64,000 nt of DNA from Clostridium sp. 1001271B_151109_B4 (GCF_015670405.1 NZ_JADPBQ010000003.1:137447-201446), one strand, 5' to 3'. Positions 1-9,409 are shown, counted from the first letter of the stretch. Numbers and translations: made by a program. The notes: a model not told the origin generated them from the letters alone.

Positions 1-17
1 TAATAAATTTACAAAAT

Positions 18-57
18 GAAAAATGCTACACTCATTTCAATATTATGTAGCATTTTT
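18..57 (-). terminator. Intrinsic terminator of the yibE/yibF operon
   Basis: A 12-bp inverted repeat (AAAAATGCTACA / TGTAGCATTTTT) lies just past the stop of the 73-876 gene. It ends in a U-run when read on the minus strand. The A/T flanks also make it usable in the other direction. Confidence 0.75.
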
Positions 58-72
58 ATATAAAATTAAAAT

Positions 73-876
73 TTAATTTTCATTATTCAGCTTTTCGCAA
101 TAACCCTTTACTGATTTAATAAAACTATTATCACTCTTAAGCATATAAGTGCAAATCAAAATACTTATTGGAATTATTAATAGACATCCAATATTAGAAA
201 TAACTAAATCAAATAAATTCTTATAAAACTCCTTTGAATTAATAACACTCTCAAAAGTATATTTATTTTTTATAAATAATATTCCTATCATCATAGTTTC
301 ACCTATAGTAGCAAAAAATATTGTATTAACAGTTGTCCCTAAAATATCTCGCCCAACATTAAAACCTAACTTTACTAATTCAGAAAATGTTAGTTCACTA
401 TTTACTTCATTAAATTCGTATAGTGAAGATGTAATAGCCATAGCAGTATCCATTACTGCTCCTAATAAACTTATAATAATCATACATATCATTAATTGAT
501 TCATGTTTATATTAATATTTGGAGACAAGTATACACTTAATTCAGAACTTAAATCTAACTCACTATATCCACCTAAATTTGATTTTGTTCCTAATATTGA
601 AACTAATAAACTTAACAATAAAACAACACATACTACTGACATTACTGCAGCATAAGTCTTTAAATTATGTCCATTTTGATAAATTAATGTTATCTGACAA
701 AAGATTACAGTTCCAACGATTGTAACAAGTATTGGATTTATCCCATGACTAATAGTAAATACAGCTAGTCCTAATAGAATCACATTAAATGCAAGAGCAA
801 TAAATGACTTTGATCCTCTATCTCCACCCACTAAAATCATTAATATAAGCAATAATATTGTTAATAACACTATCAT
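73..876 (-). CDS. YibE/F family multispanning membrane protein (second gene of pair)
   Basis: This 267-residue protein is almost wholly hydrophobic, with about seven predicted membrane spans. It belongs to the YibE/F-like family, whose transported substrate is not established. The motif GAVMDTAMAITSS near residue 137 matches GAVMDVSITVNSA in its upstream neighbour, so the two proteins share the family core. It lacks the N-terminal extracellular domain of that partner. Its ATG overlaps the partner's TGA by 4 bp, which implies translational coupling and probably a two-subunit membrane complex. The family assignment is firm; the function is unknown. Confidence 0.85.
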   Translation of the reverse strand: MIVLLTILLLILMILVGGDRGSKSFIALAFNVILLGLAVFTISHGINPILVTIVGTVIFCQITLIYQNGHNLKTYAAVMSVVCVVLLLSLLVSILGTKSNLGGYSELDLSSELSVYLSPNININMNQLMICMIIISLLGAVMDTAMAITSSLYEFNEVNSELTFSELVKLGFNVGRDILGTTVNTIFFATIGETMMIGILFIKNKYTFESVINSKEFYKNLFDLVISNIGCLLIIPISILICTYMLKSDNSFIKSVKGYCEKLNNEN

Positions 877-1994
877 TCTTTACTCATCCCCTTTCTAAAA
901 AATAATAGAGCTATACAAGCTGATATAGGAACAGCCGAAACTATACCTATAGATCCTACTAAAAATCTTATTATTTCAAAAGAAAGATCAAATTGAATTA
1001 ATCTTTGAAAGTTATATCCATTTACTATTTTTAAAATTACAATAGATAAGCTTCCTCCAATGTAAGAAAACATTAAAACATTAATCATTGTTCCCATAAT
1101 ATCATATCCTATTTCTCTAATAGATTTAATTAACTGCTTTAACGTAATAGATTTAGCTGCATTTACTAATTCATTAACTGCAGAATTCACGGTAATACTT
1201 ACATCCATAACAGCTCCTAAGCATCCAACTAAAACACCAGATAAAAATATATTTTCCAAATCATTAGGTCCTGCAATATAATCCATTAATTCATAATGCA
1301 AATCCCCAGTATAAGCCAGTGCAACTTTATATAGCACAAATATTAAAAAAGTAGTAATTAGCGTAGATAAAATTGCTCCAATATTCTTTCTAGAAAATCC
1401 TCCTAGTATCAATAAGGTAATTACACTAAAGAAAACAATCATTAAAATATTAATTACCATAAAATCTTTACCAGAAACATAAAGTTTAATAAAGTATATA
1501 AACGCCACTATATTAGCAACTAAAGTACATAATGTATATATTCCAAACTTTCCAGCTATAGCAACCAAAGCAATAACAAAAAATCCAATAAGTAAAACTA
1601 TAAACTTATCTCTTTTTAATCCACTGATACTTCCTGATAATCCATTACTATTCTCATTAATACTTATAAATAAATCATCACCCTTTTTATATTTCTCATT
1701 CATCAACATTGATGATGAATATGAATTTTTCAAAGTAATTTCTTGACCCTTATATTGTCCATTTTTCACTTTCACAACCATTGTTTGAATATAATATTTC
1801 TCTTCTATATCTTCTGGACCTTTTTCAGTTTTATCATATGTATTTTCTACACTTATTACTTTTGCTATTGTAGATTTATAAATATTATAATTATTATTAG
1901 TCCAAATAAATAAAACTAAAAAAACTATCAAAGATACAAGAACAGTAAAAAACCTCCCTTTATTATTTTTAATATAAGTTTTTATTATTTCCAT
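873..1994 (-). CDS. YibE/F family membrane protein with extracellular domain (first gene of pair)
   Basis: This is a 373-residue protein. An N-terminal signal-anchor (about residues 16-33) is followed by roughly 90 polar residues rich in beta-strand pattern (35-125), then about seven or eight membrane spans. The family motif GAVMDVSITVNSA lies near residue 257. The layout matches full-length YibE/F proteins of Firmicutes: an exported beta domain on a multispan core. The ATG is preceded by AAAGGAG. It is co-transcribed with the following shorter homologue through a 4-bp overlap. Transport is a family-level guess; no substrate can be read from the sequence. Confidence 0.87.
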   Translation of the reverse strand: MEIIKTYIKNNKGRFFTVLVSLIVFLVLFIWTNNNYNIYKSTIAKVISVENTYDKTEKGPEDIEEKYYIQTMVVKVKNGQYKGQEITLKNSYSSSMLMNEKYKKGDDLFISINENSNGLSGSISGLKRDKFIVLLIGFFVIALVAIAGKFGIYTLCTLVANIVAFIYFIKLYVSGKDFMVINILMIVFFSVITLLILGGFSRKNIGAILSTLITTFLIFVLYKVALAYTGDLHYELMDYIAGPNDLENIFLSGVLVGCLGAVMDVSITVNSAVNELVNAAKSITLKQLIKSIREIGYDIMGTMINVLMFSYIGGSLSIVILKIVNGYNFQRLIQFDLSFEIIRFLVGSIGIVSAVPISACIALLFFRKGMSKE

Positions 1995-2065
1995 ACTTAC
2001 TCCTTTCTTTATCTCATAAGTTAAGTTTAATTATATGTATCTATAAATATAATTCACTCCAAATA

Positions 2066-2106
2066 AAAAATGGGCCATATCTTAATAATTATGATACATG
2101 CCCATT
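2066..2106 (-). terminator. Intrinsic terminator after yqeY
   Basis: An interrupted hairpin (AATGGGC..TATC / GATA..GCCCATT) starts 12 bp past the yqeY stop and is followed on the minus strand by a U-rich run. Confidence 0.7.
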
Positions 2107-2117
2107 ATAATATATTA

Positions 2118-2573
2118 TTATCCTAAAATCTCTTTTACCATAGGATTAATTTTAGATCTATCAAATTTCCCATTAACCTTTGGCATAATTTCTTTCATGA
2201 TCTTACCCATATCCCTTGCAGTATAATTACCATTTGTAATTATTTCTTTTAACATGGCACTAACTTCTTCTTCAGTTAATTGTTTTGGTAAGTATGGAGT
2301 TAATACTTCAATTGCAAAATTTCCTTCAGCTATTTTTTCTTCATTATTAGCTTGCTTTGCATATTCTAAAGCTTCTTTATTTTGCTTAATGCTCTTTTCT
2401 ACTATTTTTATTACATTTTCATCTGAAATTTCTTCTCTATTGTTAACTTCATATGCCTTAATTTCAGAGTTAACTAATCTTAAAACACTAACTCTTGCTT
2501 TATCTCTTGCCTTCATAGCAGCTATTTCATCTTTTTTTAATGTCTCTTTTAACATATTTATTTGGTTAGTCAT
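2118..2573 (-). CDS. GatB/YqeY domain-containing protein
   Basis: This 151-residue protein covers the whole YqeY family, whose C-terminal half resembles the tail domain of GatB, the tRNA-dependent amidotransferase subunit. Typical segments are LKKDEIAAMKARDK near the N-terminus, EVLTPYLPKQLTEEE in the middle and PKVNGKFDRSKINPMVKE near the end. In many Firmicutes it follows rpsU; here it stands alone with its own terminator. A GAGGT sequence lies rather far (about 18 nt) from the chosen ATG. An internal Met at residue 7 would fit the usual family start, but it has no visible ribosome binding site. The exact cellular role is not settled. Confidence 0.9.
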   Translation of the reverse strand: MTNQINMLKETLKKDEIAAMKARDKARVSVLRLVNSEIKAYEVNNREEISDENVIKIVEKSIKQNKEALEYAKQANNEEKIAEGNFAIEVLTPYLPKQLTEEEVSAMLKEIITNGNYTARDMGKIMKEIMPKVNGKFDRSKINPMVKEILG

Positions 2574-2708
2574 AAAATTTAAACTAACCTACCTCACTTT
2601 CATTTTTAATTTTTATTTAAGTAAATTATACCAGTTTTGTATTCAAAATCAAATATTTTACCTTTTCCTATAATTATACCAAAATATTAAATTTAATAAA
2701 TTCTATTT

Positions 2709-2804
2709 TTATTTTACCCACTTTTCTTTTGATTTATATAATTTACCAGCTAAATTCCCATCTATTTCAATTTCTCTATAAATGATTAAAACCATTTTTC
2801 TCAT
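2709..2804 (-). CDS. Possible 31-residue small protein
   Basis: A short frame in the 255-base gap between the patatin gene and yqeY begins ATG AGA AAA ATG and ends in TAA. The peptide has charged and hydrophobic stretches (MVLIIYREIEIDG near the N-terminus, KSKEKWVK at the end) rather than the random Asn/Lys/Ile run typical of A/T-rich spacers. A weak GGGTGAATGAGAG precedes the ATG. I recognise no family. It may be a genuine small protein, the end of a decayed gene, or chance. Confidence 0.25.
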   Translation of the reverse strand: MRKMVLIIYREIEIDGNLAGKLYKSKEKWVK

Positions 2805-2828
2805 CTCTCATTCACCCATCTACATTTA

Positions 2829-3743
2829 TCATTTTGCTTTCTTATCACTGGTTTTTTTTACATCTTTTAAATAACCGTATAATTTAAATAAAACAGGATT
2901 ATTCTTTTCTTCTTCTTTCCTATTTATATAATTTATTAATTCTACAATTGGTTCAAGTTTATTGATTGTATCATTATATCCTTCACTTATTCTTACTCTT
3001 TTAGCATCTGTATCTAAATTTAAAGTTCCTGTCAGCGTGTTTTCAACTAAATTTTCTGGAGCTATTATAATAAGTTTTGAATTCGGATATAATGATCTAT
3101 CTATTTGCGCTTCTTTAGATAGTAAAACCACAATTATAATGTCACATTTTTCACCATATACAGGTTTAATAGGAACATTATCAGCAATACCTCCATCAAG
3201 ATACTTTTCCCCTAATACTTCTGTACTTTCATATATTAATGGCAGAGAAGCTGAAGCTAATACTATTTTCTTACCTATTTCTTCATCATAATCATTGATT
3301 CTAAAATATTTTGCATTCAAATCTGGTAACTTCGTACATGCAGCATAACATATTTTTTTATTTTCTTTAATCTTATTAAAATCTAAATATTTTTCTAATA
3401 CTTCAACAGCCCCATTATTACCTATAGCCCCATGTTCAAGCTTATCAGTTAAAAACTTTTTAGCTAATTGAAGATTTTTACCTCCAATGTATAAACCTAT
3501 CCCTCTTTTTATTAATTCCCCCTTGCTAATGGGAACTAATTTATCCATAGTTACCTCTTCCCAAAGTTCATCTGCTTTTTTCATATCATCCATCGCAAAT
3601 AATACTGAATTAAATGCACCTATAGATGTTCCTGAAAAAACTGATATATATTGTGCTAAATTTAATTCTTTTAAGGCTTTCCATACACCAAGCTCATAGG
3701 CTCCCTTTCCGCCACCACCTGCTAATACTAATCCTATTTTCAT
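2829..3743 (-). CDS. Patatin-like phospholipase family protein
   Basis: This is a 304-residue serine acyl hydrolase of the patatin/RssA type. The oxyanion loop GGGGKG is at residues 9-14. The nucleophile elbow GTSIG puts the catalytic Ser at 40. The second half of the Ser-Asp dyad is the Asp of YLDGGIADN, near residue 180. There is no signal peptide, so it should act in the cytoplasm or at the inner membrane face, most likely on phospholipids or lysophospholipids. It is monocistronic, with AAAGGAAG before the ATG. The family and catalytic residues are clear; the physiological substrate is not. Confidence 0.92.
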   Translation of the reverse strand: MKIGLVLAGGGGKGAYELGVWKALKELNLAQYISVFSGTSIGAFNSVLFAMDDMKKADELWEEVTMDKLVPISKGELIKRGIGLYIGGKNLQLAKKFLTDKLEHGAIGNNGAVEVLEKYLDFNKIKENKKICYAACTKLPDLNAKYFRINDYDEEIGKKIVLASASLPLIYESTEVLGEKYLDGGIADNVPIKPVYGEKCDIIIVVLLSKEAQIDRSLYPNSKLIIIAPENLVENTLTGTLNLDTDAKRVRISEGYNDTINKLEPIVELINYINRKEEEKNNPVLFKLYGYLKDVKKTSDKKAK

Positions 3744-3903
3744 ACTCTTCCTTTCTATACTTTACTTAAACTAAATACTAATTACTTCTATTTACACAAT
3801 TATACTATAAATATAAACTTTTCAAAATATTTCATAAAATATTATTATTTTTATTAACATATATTTTCTAAAATTTTAACTAATTTATGATTATTAATTT
3901 TAA

Positions 3904-3941
3904 AAGACATGTATTACTAAATTCTTAATAATACATGTCTT
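3904..3941 (-). terminator. Terminator at the end of the kinase locus
   Basis: A perfect 13-bp inverted repeat (AAGACATGTATTA / TAATACATGTCTT) lies 7 bp past the stop of the 3949-4512 gene, with U-rich flanks on the minus strand. Confidence 0.65.
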
Positions 3942-3948
3942 AATTTAA

Positions 3949-4512
3949 TTATCTTTCTTCAAATATATCCTTTATAAAGTTATCAAAATTTGCTTTTTGA
4001 CTTAATTTATTTCCTTGCTTTATTTTCTCAGAATATAGTATTTTGTTATATTCCTTTGCACTTAACGAATTATCATATATATATTTTCTCTTATCATATA
4101 ACTGCTCTAACAGTTCCCCGATACCTAATAATTTTTCATAATGCCTTCCATATGAAAATCCTCTTTTTTGGTACTTTACATCAATTCTTTTAGAAAAAAA
4201 TATTGATTTTGCGAGCCATCCTTTTTTACCTTTTCCTTGCTTGGTAGAATTTTTCATAATTATATTTATATCACTTGAAAACTCAGTAAATTTCCCATTC
4301 TTGATTTTTATTCCAACTATAGGATACCATAATCCCTGTATCTTCCCACTATTTGTTCCTGATGATCTATAAAATGCTAGTGTTACTCTTTCAATTCCAT
4401 AAGTGTATTCAATATCCACATCTATTACTCCAATCATTCTAAATGGATCGTCTGTATAAATATTTGCTCTAAAACTTTCTGGATATATTTCTACTATCCT
4501 TATAGCTTCCAT
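3949..4512 (-). CDS. Uncharacterised 187-residue protein of the kinase locus
   Basis: I do not recognise this family. The first 100 residues alternate hydrophobic and polar residues like a beta-sandwich (IRIVEIYPESFRANIYTD, then GVIDVDIEYTYGIERVTLAF). A basic segment follows (about 90-125, GKGKKGWLAKS and KRIDVKYQKRGFSYGRHYEK), and then a helical, charged C-terminus. There is no signal peptide or membrane span, so it is probably cytoplasmic. A good site (TAGGAGAG) precedes the ATG. It is the last gene after the protein kinase, separated by an 82-bp spacer with an inverted repeat. It may be a kinase substrate or effector, but that rests on position only. Confidence 0.6.
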   Translation of the reverse strand: MEAIRIVEIYPESFRANIYTDDPFRMIGVIDVDIEYTYGIERVTLAFYRSSGTNSGKIQGLWYPIVGIKIKNGKFTEFSSDINIIMKNSTKQGKGKKGWLAKSIFFSKRIDVKYQKRGFSYGRHYEKLLGIGELLEQLYDKRKYIYDNSLSAKEYNKILYSEKIKQGNKLSQKANFDNFIKDIFEER

Positions 4513-4548
4513 TACAGCCCACTCTCCTATTTTATTAGCTTAACAATA

Positions 4549-4588
4549 CACCACGTAGTATTATACTAGAATTTAACACTACATGGTG
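4549..4588. repeat. Inverted repeat between kinase gene and downstream gene
   Basis: Arms CACCACGTAGT and ACTACATGGTG (one mismatch, which is G-U in RNA) are separated by about 18 nt. No U-run follows on the minus strand, so it is unlike the terminators elsewhere in the window. It could stabilise or process the kinase transcript, or act as a protein binding site. Confidence 0.5.
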
Positions 4589-4594
4589 CCCCCT

Positions 4595-5305
4595 CTAATA
4601 CCTACTCTTAATTCTATACAATTGTTCACGTATTTCATCAATGCTCCTAAATCTTCTATCTAACCCCATTAATCTTTTTAAGAAGCTTCTTTCTTGAGAA
4701 GTCAAATTTAATTCCATATACCACGGTCTCTCTTCTGCATATGCTGGCTCATAAGATGAATAATATAAGTGTATTAAAAAATCTCCTATATACCAATAAT
4801 CCATCTTTTCTTTATAATTCCCATCAATATATCGAGCTAATCCAAAATCAATTAATGCTAACTTGCTATTTTTCATAATGATAACATTAGGCAATCTAAT
4901 ATCACGATGTACTATACCATTACTATGCAAAATTTCTATCAAATCTAAAAGTTGACTTGCTGCATTATATATTTCTTTTCTACTAAATTCATATTCATAT
5001 TTAGTAATCAAATCATAATATACTTGACCATCAATATACTCTAATAAATATCCCTGTCTAACTCCATCATTAAACCTTGAAATAAACCTAGGAAATCTTG
5101 GACTATCTAAACTTTTCAAAATCTCTTCTTCATAAAACAACTTATCCCTTGTAACATTTAACATTTTATTCTTTAGTTGTTTAACAACACATTTTTCCCC
5201 TTGATTGTTTTTAGCCAAATATGCAATTCCATATCTTCCTTGTCCTATAATTTTAATAACCCTATATCCATTTACCATATCATTTGGTTTAAAATACTTG
5301 TCCAT
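4595..5305 (-). CDS. Serine/threonine protein kinase, catalytic domain only
   Basis: This 236-residue protein is a bare eukaryotic-type kinase domain. It has the glycine loop GQGRYG (21-26), the ATP-anchoring Lys in VVKQLK (K42), acidic residues EEE at 59-61 that can supply the helix-C Glu, the catalytic loop HRDIRLPN (133-140) and DFG (153-155). All core catalytic residues are present, but the catalytic-loop Lys of the common HRDLKPEN form is Arg here. It has no membrane span, no PASTA repeats and a short C-lobe, unlike the cell-wall sensing kinase PrkC/StkP. No phosphatase gene is adjacent. It lies between two unrecognised genes in the same direction. An active cytoplasmic kinase is the likely reading. 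Confidence 0.9.
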   Translation of the reverse strand: MDKYFKPNDMVNGYRVIKIIGQGRYGIAYLAKNNQGEKCVVKQLKNKMLNVTRDKLFYEEEILKSLDSPRFPRFISRFNDGVRQGYLLEYIDGQVYYDLITKYEYEFSRKEIYNAASQLLDLIEILHSNGIVHRDIRLPNVIIMKNSKLALIDFGLARYIDGNYKEKMDYWYIGDFLIHLYYSSYEPAYAEERPWYMELNLTSQERSFLKRLMGLDRRFRSIDEIREQLYRIKSRY

Positions 5306-5344
5306 ATCGTTTTTATCTCTTGTTACACTTTCTTTATATTACTA

Positions 5345-5626
5345 CTATTTCAAATAGCCATAATATAAATTTAAAAGTGCTTTCTCCTCTTCAAGACTAT
5401 AAGAATATACGGTTATCCTATTAAAATCACTATATAATGGACTTAAGGAATTTTCTACTGACTCTATATCCATTAATGGGTTGCTTGAACTATCTACTAA
5501 TATATTTAACCCCTTATTTACGCCTATTTTTTTTAGGTATTTAAACTCATTTTCTCGTAACCTACTATTTATATTAACTGAATAATATTTGTTACCTCTA
5601 CGTGATCTTTCCTCATAATTATCCAT
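5345..5626 (-). CDS. Uncharacterised 93-residue protein upstream of the kinase
   Basis: I know no family for this small, highly charged, Tyr- and Ser-rich protein (MDNYEERSRRGNKYYS at the N-terminus). A mixed alpha/beta middle follows (LKKIGVNKGLNILVDSSSNP) and a C-terminal helix (EEEKALLNLYYGYL). I place the start at the ATG at 5626 because GAGGTG lies 6 nt upstream; a GTG three codons earlier overlaps that site. It is 39 bp from the kinase start and in the same direction, so the two are probably co-expressed. It is soluble and lacks a signal peptide. It could be a regulator or substrate of the kinase; this is inference from position. Confidence 0.55.
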   Translation of the reverse strand: MDNYEERSRRGNKYYSVNINSRLRENEFKYLKKIGVNKGLNILVDSSSNPLMDIESVENSLSPLYSDFNRITVYSYSLEEEKALLNLYYGYLK

Positions 5627-5731
5627 ACATAACACCTCTATATTTTTATCATAATTAACTAACTAATTACATTTACTATATATTATGTTTTTTATTTTAA
5701 TAGTGTTACTTTAACCCTTGTTATGTATAAA

Positions 5732-5824
5732 TCATGACCACCCGTCAAATGGCTCTATGTATTCTTTTAGACTCATTTGTTCATAAGCTAAATCTTCTTG
5801 AATTTGATTGTTTATATAGTGCAA
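5732..5824 (-). pseudogene. Short coding remnant or small ORF (about 30 residues)
   Basis: Read on the minus strand, a frame ending in TGA at 5732 gives protein-like sequence: YINNQIQEDLAYEQMSLKEY, then IEPFDGWS at the end. The composition (Glu, Asp, Trp, Pro, Gly) is unlike spacer. The frame opens directly against the U-run of the mgtC terminator and has only a TTG as possible start, with no ribosome binding site. It therefore looks like the 3' end of a gene whose front has been lost. I do not recognise the family. Confidence 0.35.
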
Positions 5825-5852
5825 AAAAAAAAATGGCTTTCGCCACTTTTTT
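5823..5852 (-). terminator. Intrinsic terminator after mgtC
   Basis: On the minus strand the stem AAAAAGTGGC / GCCATTTTT closes a GAAA tetraloop and runs into a long U tract. The G-U pair appears only on the minus strand, which sets its direction. Confidence 0.8.
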
Positions 5853-5946
5853 ATATTAAATAGATAATAAATAAAAACTTTAATTTACTTATAATAACCA
5901 TTTCCTTCTTTAATTATAATTCCTAAAACAAATAGATTATCTACCG

Positions 5947-6657
5947 TTATCTAGTACTTTTATGTTCTATTAACTCAGCTTTATTAACTTCATCAAATAC
6001 AATTATTTCTGCTAAGATTTCATTAATATCTATTTCATCATCCAAATTCACCTTAAACCTCACTCTAGTTTTTTCTGTTGATTGCTTGCTAACTTCTATC
6101 GATATGATATCTGCCCCCAAATTTCTAAACATATCCTTTATAGCCTCAACAGTAGTCATTATATATCCACTTATTTCAACTTCAATATGGGCATTAGAAT
6201 TCCTTTTTATTGTTATTATCTTTTTAAATTTAAATACATCATTTAAAAAAAGATAGGCAACAAAAGTAATTACTATTGAGCTAATATATGTTCCAGATCC
6301 AACTGATAAACCAATAATGGCAACTAAACAAATAGACGCAGCTGTAGTTAATCCTTTAACACTTCTTTTATCTTTAAGGATTGTACCTGCTCCTAAAAAA
6401 CCAATACCTGAAATATATTGTCCTGCTAATCTAAAAACATCATTATTCCCTCCATTTAATCTATAATATTCTAATGATGTTAATTGAATAAGTAATCCAG
6501 CTAAACCAACTACAACATGAGTTCTAATACCTACAACCATACCCTTTTTCTCTCTATTATATCCAATAATCCCAACCAACAATACACATAAAACTGTTTT
6601 AAATATTATTTCTATAATTATTTTTATATCTATATTTTTAAATATTTCTTGTATCAA
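5947..6657 (-). CDS. MgtC/SapB family membrane protein
   Basis: This is a 236-residue protein with four or five membrane spans in the N-terminal 140 residues and a soluble ACT-like C-terminal domain (about 150-236). The MgtC core signatures are GYNREKKGMVVGIRTHVVVG, GLLIQ, GQYISGIGFLGAGTI and VKGLTTAASI. Family members affect magnesium-limited growth and membrane energetics, and some inhibit the F-type ATP synthase; whether this one does is unknown. It is monocistronic and ends in a terminator. Translation probably begins at TTG (6657), 7 nt after GGAGGAG. I see no magnesium-sensing leader in the 207 bases upstream. Confidence 0.92.
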   Translation of the reverse strand: MIQEIFKNIDIKIIIEIIFKTVLCVLLVGIIGYNREKKGMVVGIRTHVVVGLAGLLIQLTSLEYYRLNGGNNDVFRLAGQYISGIGFLGAGTILKDKRSVKGLTTAASICLVAIIGLSVGSGTYISSIVITFVAYLFLNDVFKFKKIITIKRNSNAHIEVEISGYIMTTVEAIKDMFRNLGADIISIEVSKQSTEKTRVRFKVNLDDEIDINEILAEIIVFDEVNKAELIEHKSTR

Positions 6658-6825
6658 CCAACATCTCCTCCATACCTACATAACTTTTTATCCTATCATT
6701 GTATTTTTATGTTAATATATCGTTGTTAATATTGCAAAAGAATATTATAAACTACTATAAATTAAACTTTATCTATATATATTACTTTTATAATAGTATG
6801 TTCAGTATATTTTTTATTTATTTAT

Positions 6826-6853
6826 AAAAAAAAGGAGCGCAATACTGCACTCC
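6826..6853 (-). terminator. Intrinsic terminator after glgP
   Basis: The hairpin GGAGTGCA / TGCGCTCC (minus strand, one G-U pair) is 11 bp past the glgP stop and is followed by eight U residues. Confidence 0.85.
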
Positions 6854-6864
6854 CCTACCAGGTA

Positions 6865-9126
6865 TTATTTTAATTTCCAGATATCATTATTGTATTGTTC
6901 AATAGTTCTATCTGATGAGAAGAATCCTGCTTTACTAATGTTAATTAATACTTTTCTATTCCAAGTTTCTCTATCTGAATAATCTTCAAATACTTTATCC
7001 TTCGTCTTAATATAATCTTCTATATCAAGTAATGTCATGAACCAGTCTTTGTTAATTAATTCATTATATAATCTATTTAAGTTAACTTCATCCCCAACTT
7101 TTAACATTTCATCGCTAACGATAAAGTCTACTAATTCTTTTATATTTTCTTTTTCATAGTATTTCTTTGAAATATAATCACCTTTCTTATAGTGTTCAAT
7201 TACTTGTTCACTTGACTCACCAAAGATATAGATATTATCATCTCCAACTAATTCATGAATTTCAACATTAGCACCATCTTCTGTTCCTAATGTTAAAGCA
7301 CCATTTAACATGAATTTCATGTTACCAGTTCCTGAAGCTTCTTTAGATGCTAAAGAAATTTGTTCTGAAACATCACAAGCTGGTATTAATTTAGAAGCCT
7401 TAGTTACATTGTAGTTTTCTACCATAACAACCTTTAAGTATTTATTTACTTCTGGATCATTATTTATGATATCTTGTAAACAAAGTATTGTATGGATTAT
7501 ATCTTGTGCAATTATATATGCTGGTGCTGCCTTTGCTCCAAAAATCATTGTTATTGGAGTTGTTGGAATATTTCCTGCTTTTATATCTAAATATTTATGA
7601 ATGATATATAAAACATTCATTTGTTGTCTCTTATATTCATGAAGTCTCTTTATTTGAATATCAAAAACAGAGTTTTCATCTATTTCAATATCTTGTGTAT
7701 CTTTTAAGTATTTCTTTAAAGCAATTTTATTGTGCTTTTTAATTTCCTCAAGCTTAGATAAAACTTCTTTATTATCAATGAATTTACCTAAGTTTTCTAA
7801 CTTAGTTGCATCTATTTTAAAATCTTCTCCAATAAGACTAGTAATGTAATTTGTTAATTCATTATTACAGTGCATTAACCATCTTCTGAAAGTTATACCA
7901 TTTGTCTTATTATTGAATTTTTCAGGATATATATCATAGAATGGCTTTAATTCTTCCTTTTCTAGTATTTCAGTGTGAAGTGCAGCAACTCCGTTTACAC
8001 TAAATCCATAATGCATATCCATACGAGCCATATGAACTCTATCATCTCTATCTATTATATATAATTCTTCATTATCATATTTTGCTCTTACTAAGTTATC
8101 TAATTCTCTAATTATTGGCATTAATTGTGGAACTACTTTTTCTAAGTAATCAATTGGCCATTTTTCTAATGCTTCGGCTAATATTGTATGGTTTGTATAT
8201 GCACACATTCTGGTAACGATACCGATAGCTTCTTGCATTTCTATACCCTTTTCGCCTAATAATCTTATTAATTCTGGTATTACCATTGAAGGATGTGTAT
8301 CATTAATTTGAACAACTGCATGCTCATCTAATTTGTGTAAATCATATCCATTTTCTTCAGCTTCTAAAATAATTAATTGAGCTGCATTACTTACCATGAA
8401 ATATTGTTGATATATTCTTAATAAGTGTCCTGCTTCATCACTATCATCTGGATATAAGAATAAAGTTAAATTTTCTTTAATGTCTTCTTTATCAAAATTA
8501 ATTCCATCTTTAACTAACGTTTCATCAATTGTATCTATATCAAATAATCTTAACTTATTTGAACCTTGATTATATCCTGTAACATCTATATCATATAATG
8601 TTGAAGTTACTTTGAATCCACCAAATAATACATCAAATTTAATGTTTGATTTATTTAACCAACCTTCTGATGTTATCCAAGGATTCTTTTCTGCTGTTTG
8701 TTTGTGATCCTTAAATACTTGTTTAAATAATCCATAGTGGTAATTTAAACCAACACCATCACCATTTAAACCTAAAGTAGCTATTGAATCTAAGAAACAT
8801 GCTGCTAATCTTCCAAGTCCACCATTTCCTAATGAAGGTTCTAATTCTATTTCTTCTATCTCAGTTAACTCTTTTCCGTTAGCAGATAAAACCTCTTTAA
8901 CTTCATCATATAACCCTAAATTAATTAAATTGTTTGAAAGTAATTTTCCAATTAAGAATTCTGCTGAAATATAATATAATTTTTTTGATCCCTTATTTGT
9001 GCCTTTATTTTTAATGCATCCTTTTGTCATTTCTAATAATGCTAAATATACTTGTTCGTTTGTTGCTTTTTCAATTGTTGTTTGAAATCTTTCATTTAAG
9101 ATTTCAGTTAAATTATTTTTTACCAT
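6865..9126 (-). CDS. glgP: Glycogen/alpha-glucan phosphorylase
   Basis: This 753-residue GT35 enzyme uses pyridoxal phosphate and phosphate to release glucose 1-phosphate from alpha-1,4-glucans. Landmarks in order are [20 protein letters not shown] (about residue 90), [16 protein letters not shown] (about 275), [20 protein letters not shown] (about 483) and the PLP site [20 protein letters not shown] (about 600), whose Lys in NMKF binds PLP. It is slightly shorter than the usual 790-840 residues but holds all core motifs. AAGGTGG precedes the ATG. It stands alone, with its own terminator and no glycogen synthesis genes beside it. Cytoplasmic storage-glucan use is the likely role. Confidence 0.97.
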   Translation of the reverse strand: MVKNNLTEILNERFQTTIEKATNEQVYLALLEMTKGCIKNKGTNKGSKKLYYISAEFLIGKLLSNNLINLGLYDEVKEVLSANGKELTEIEEIELEPSLGNGGLGRLAACFLDSIATLGLNGDGVGLNYHYGLFKQVFKDHKQTAEKNPWITSEGWLNKSNIKFDVLFGGFKVTSTLYDIDVTGYNQGSNKLRLFDIDTIDETLVKDGINFDKEDIKENLTLFLYPDDSDEAGHLLRIYQQYFMVSNAAQLIILEAEENGYDLHKLDEHAVVQINDTHPSMVIPELIRLLGEKGIEMQEAIGIVTRMCAYTNHTILAEALEKWPIDYLEKVVPQLMPIIRELDNLVRAKYDNEELYIIDRDDRVHMARMDMHYGFSVNGVAALHTEILEKEELKPFYDIYPEKFNNKTNGITFRRWLMHCNNELTNYITSLIGEDFKIDATKLENLGKFIDNKEVLSKLEEIKKHNKIALKKYLKDTQDIEIDENSVFDIQIKRLHEYKRQQMNVLYIIHKYLDIKAGNIPTTPITMIFGAKAAPAYIIAQDIIHTILCLQDIINNDPEVNKYLKVVMVENYNVTKASKLIPACDVSEQISLASKEASGTGNMKFMLNGALTLGTEDGANVEIHELVGDDNIYIFGESSEQVIEHYKKGDYISKKYYEKENIKELVDFIVSDEMLKVGDEVNLNRLYNELINKDWFMTLLDIEDYIKTKDKVFEDYSDRETWNRKVLINISKAGFFSSDRTIEQYNNDIWKLK

Positions 9127-9354
9127 AATAAATTATCCCACCTTAAATTCATTATTTTTATAATATATATTTAAAAATGTACTTTTATGATTAAATCATT
9201 TACACTTATATAATAACAATTTTTTTAATTCCCCCTTGTATATTTTTATGATATTTTGTACATTTATTATGCTAGTTTTAAAAAATAAAATTTTTTTTAT
9301 TTTTTCGCTCCTTTTTTGTAAACTTTTTCAACATTTCTTTTAAAATATTTTTCT

Positions 9355-9389
9355 AAAAAAATAGAGATACCAATATTCGGCATCCCTAT
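9355..9389 (-). terminator. Intrinsic terminator after murE
   Basis: The stem ATAGGGATGCC / GGTATCTCTAT (minus strand) is followed by a U-run. The plus strand also ends in T7, so it may work both ways. The remaining bases up to the glgP start (9127-9354) hold nothing else I can identify. Confidence 0.8.
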
Positions 9390-9409
9390 TTTTTTACTTT
9401 TCCCAAATT

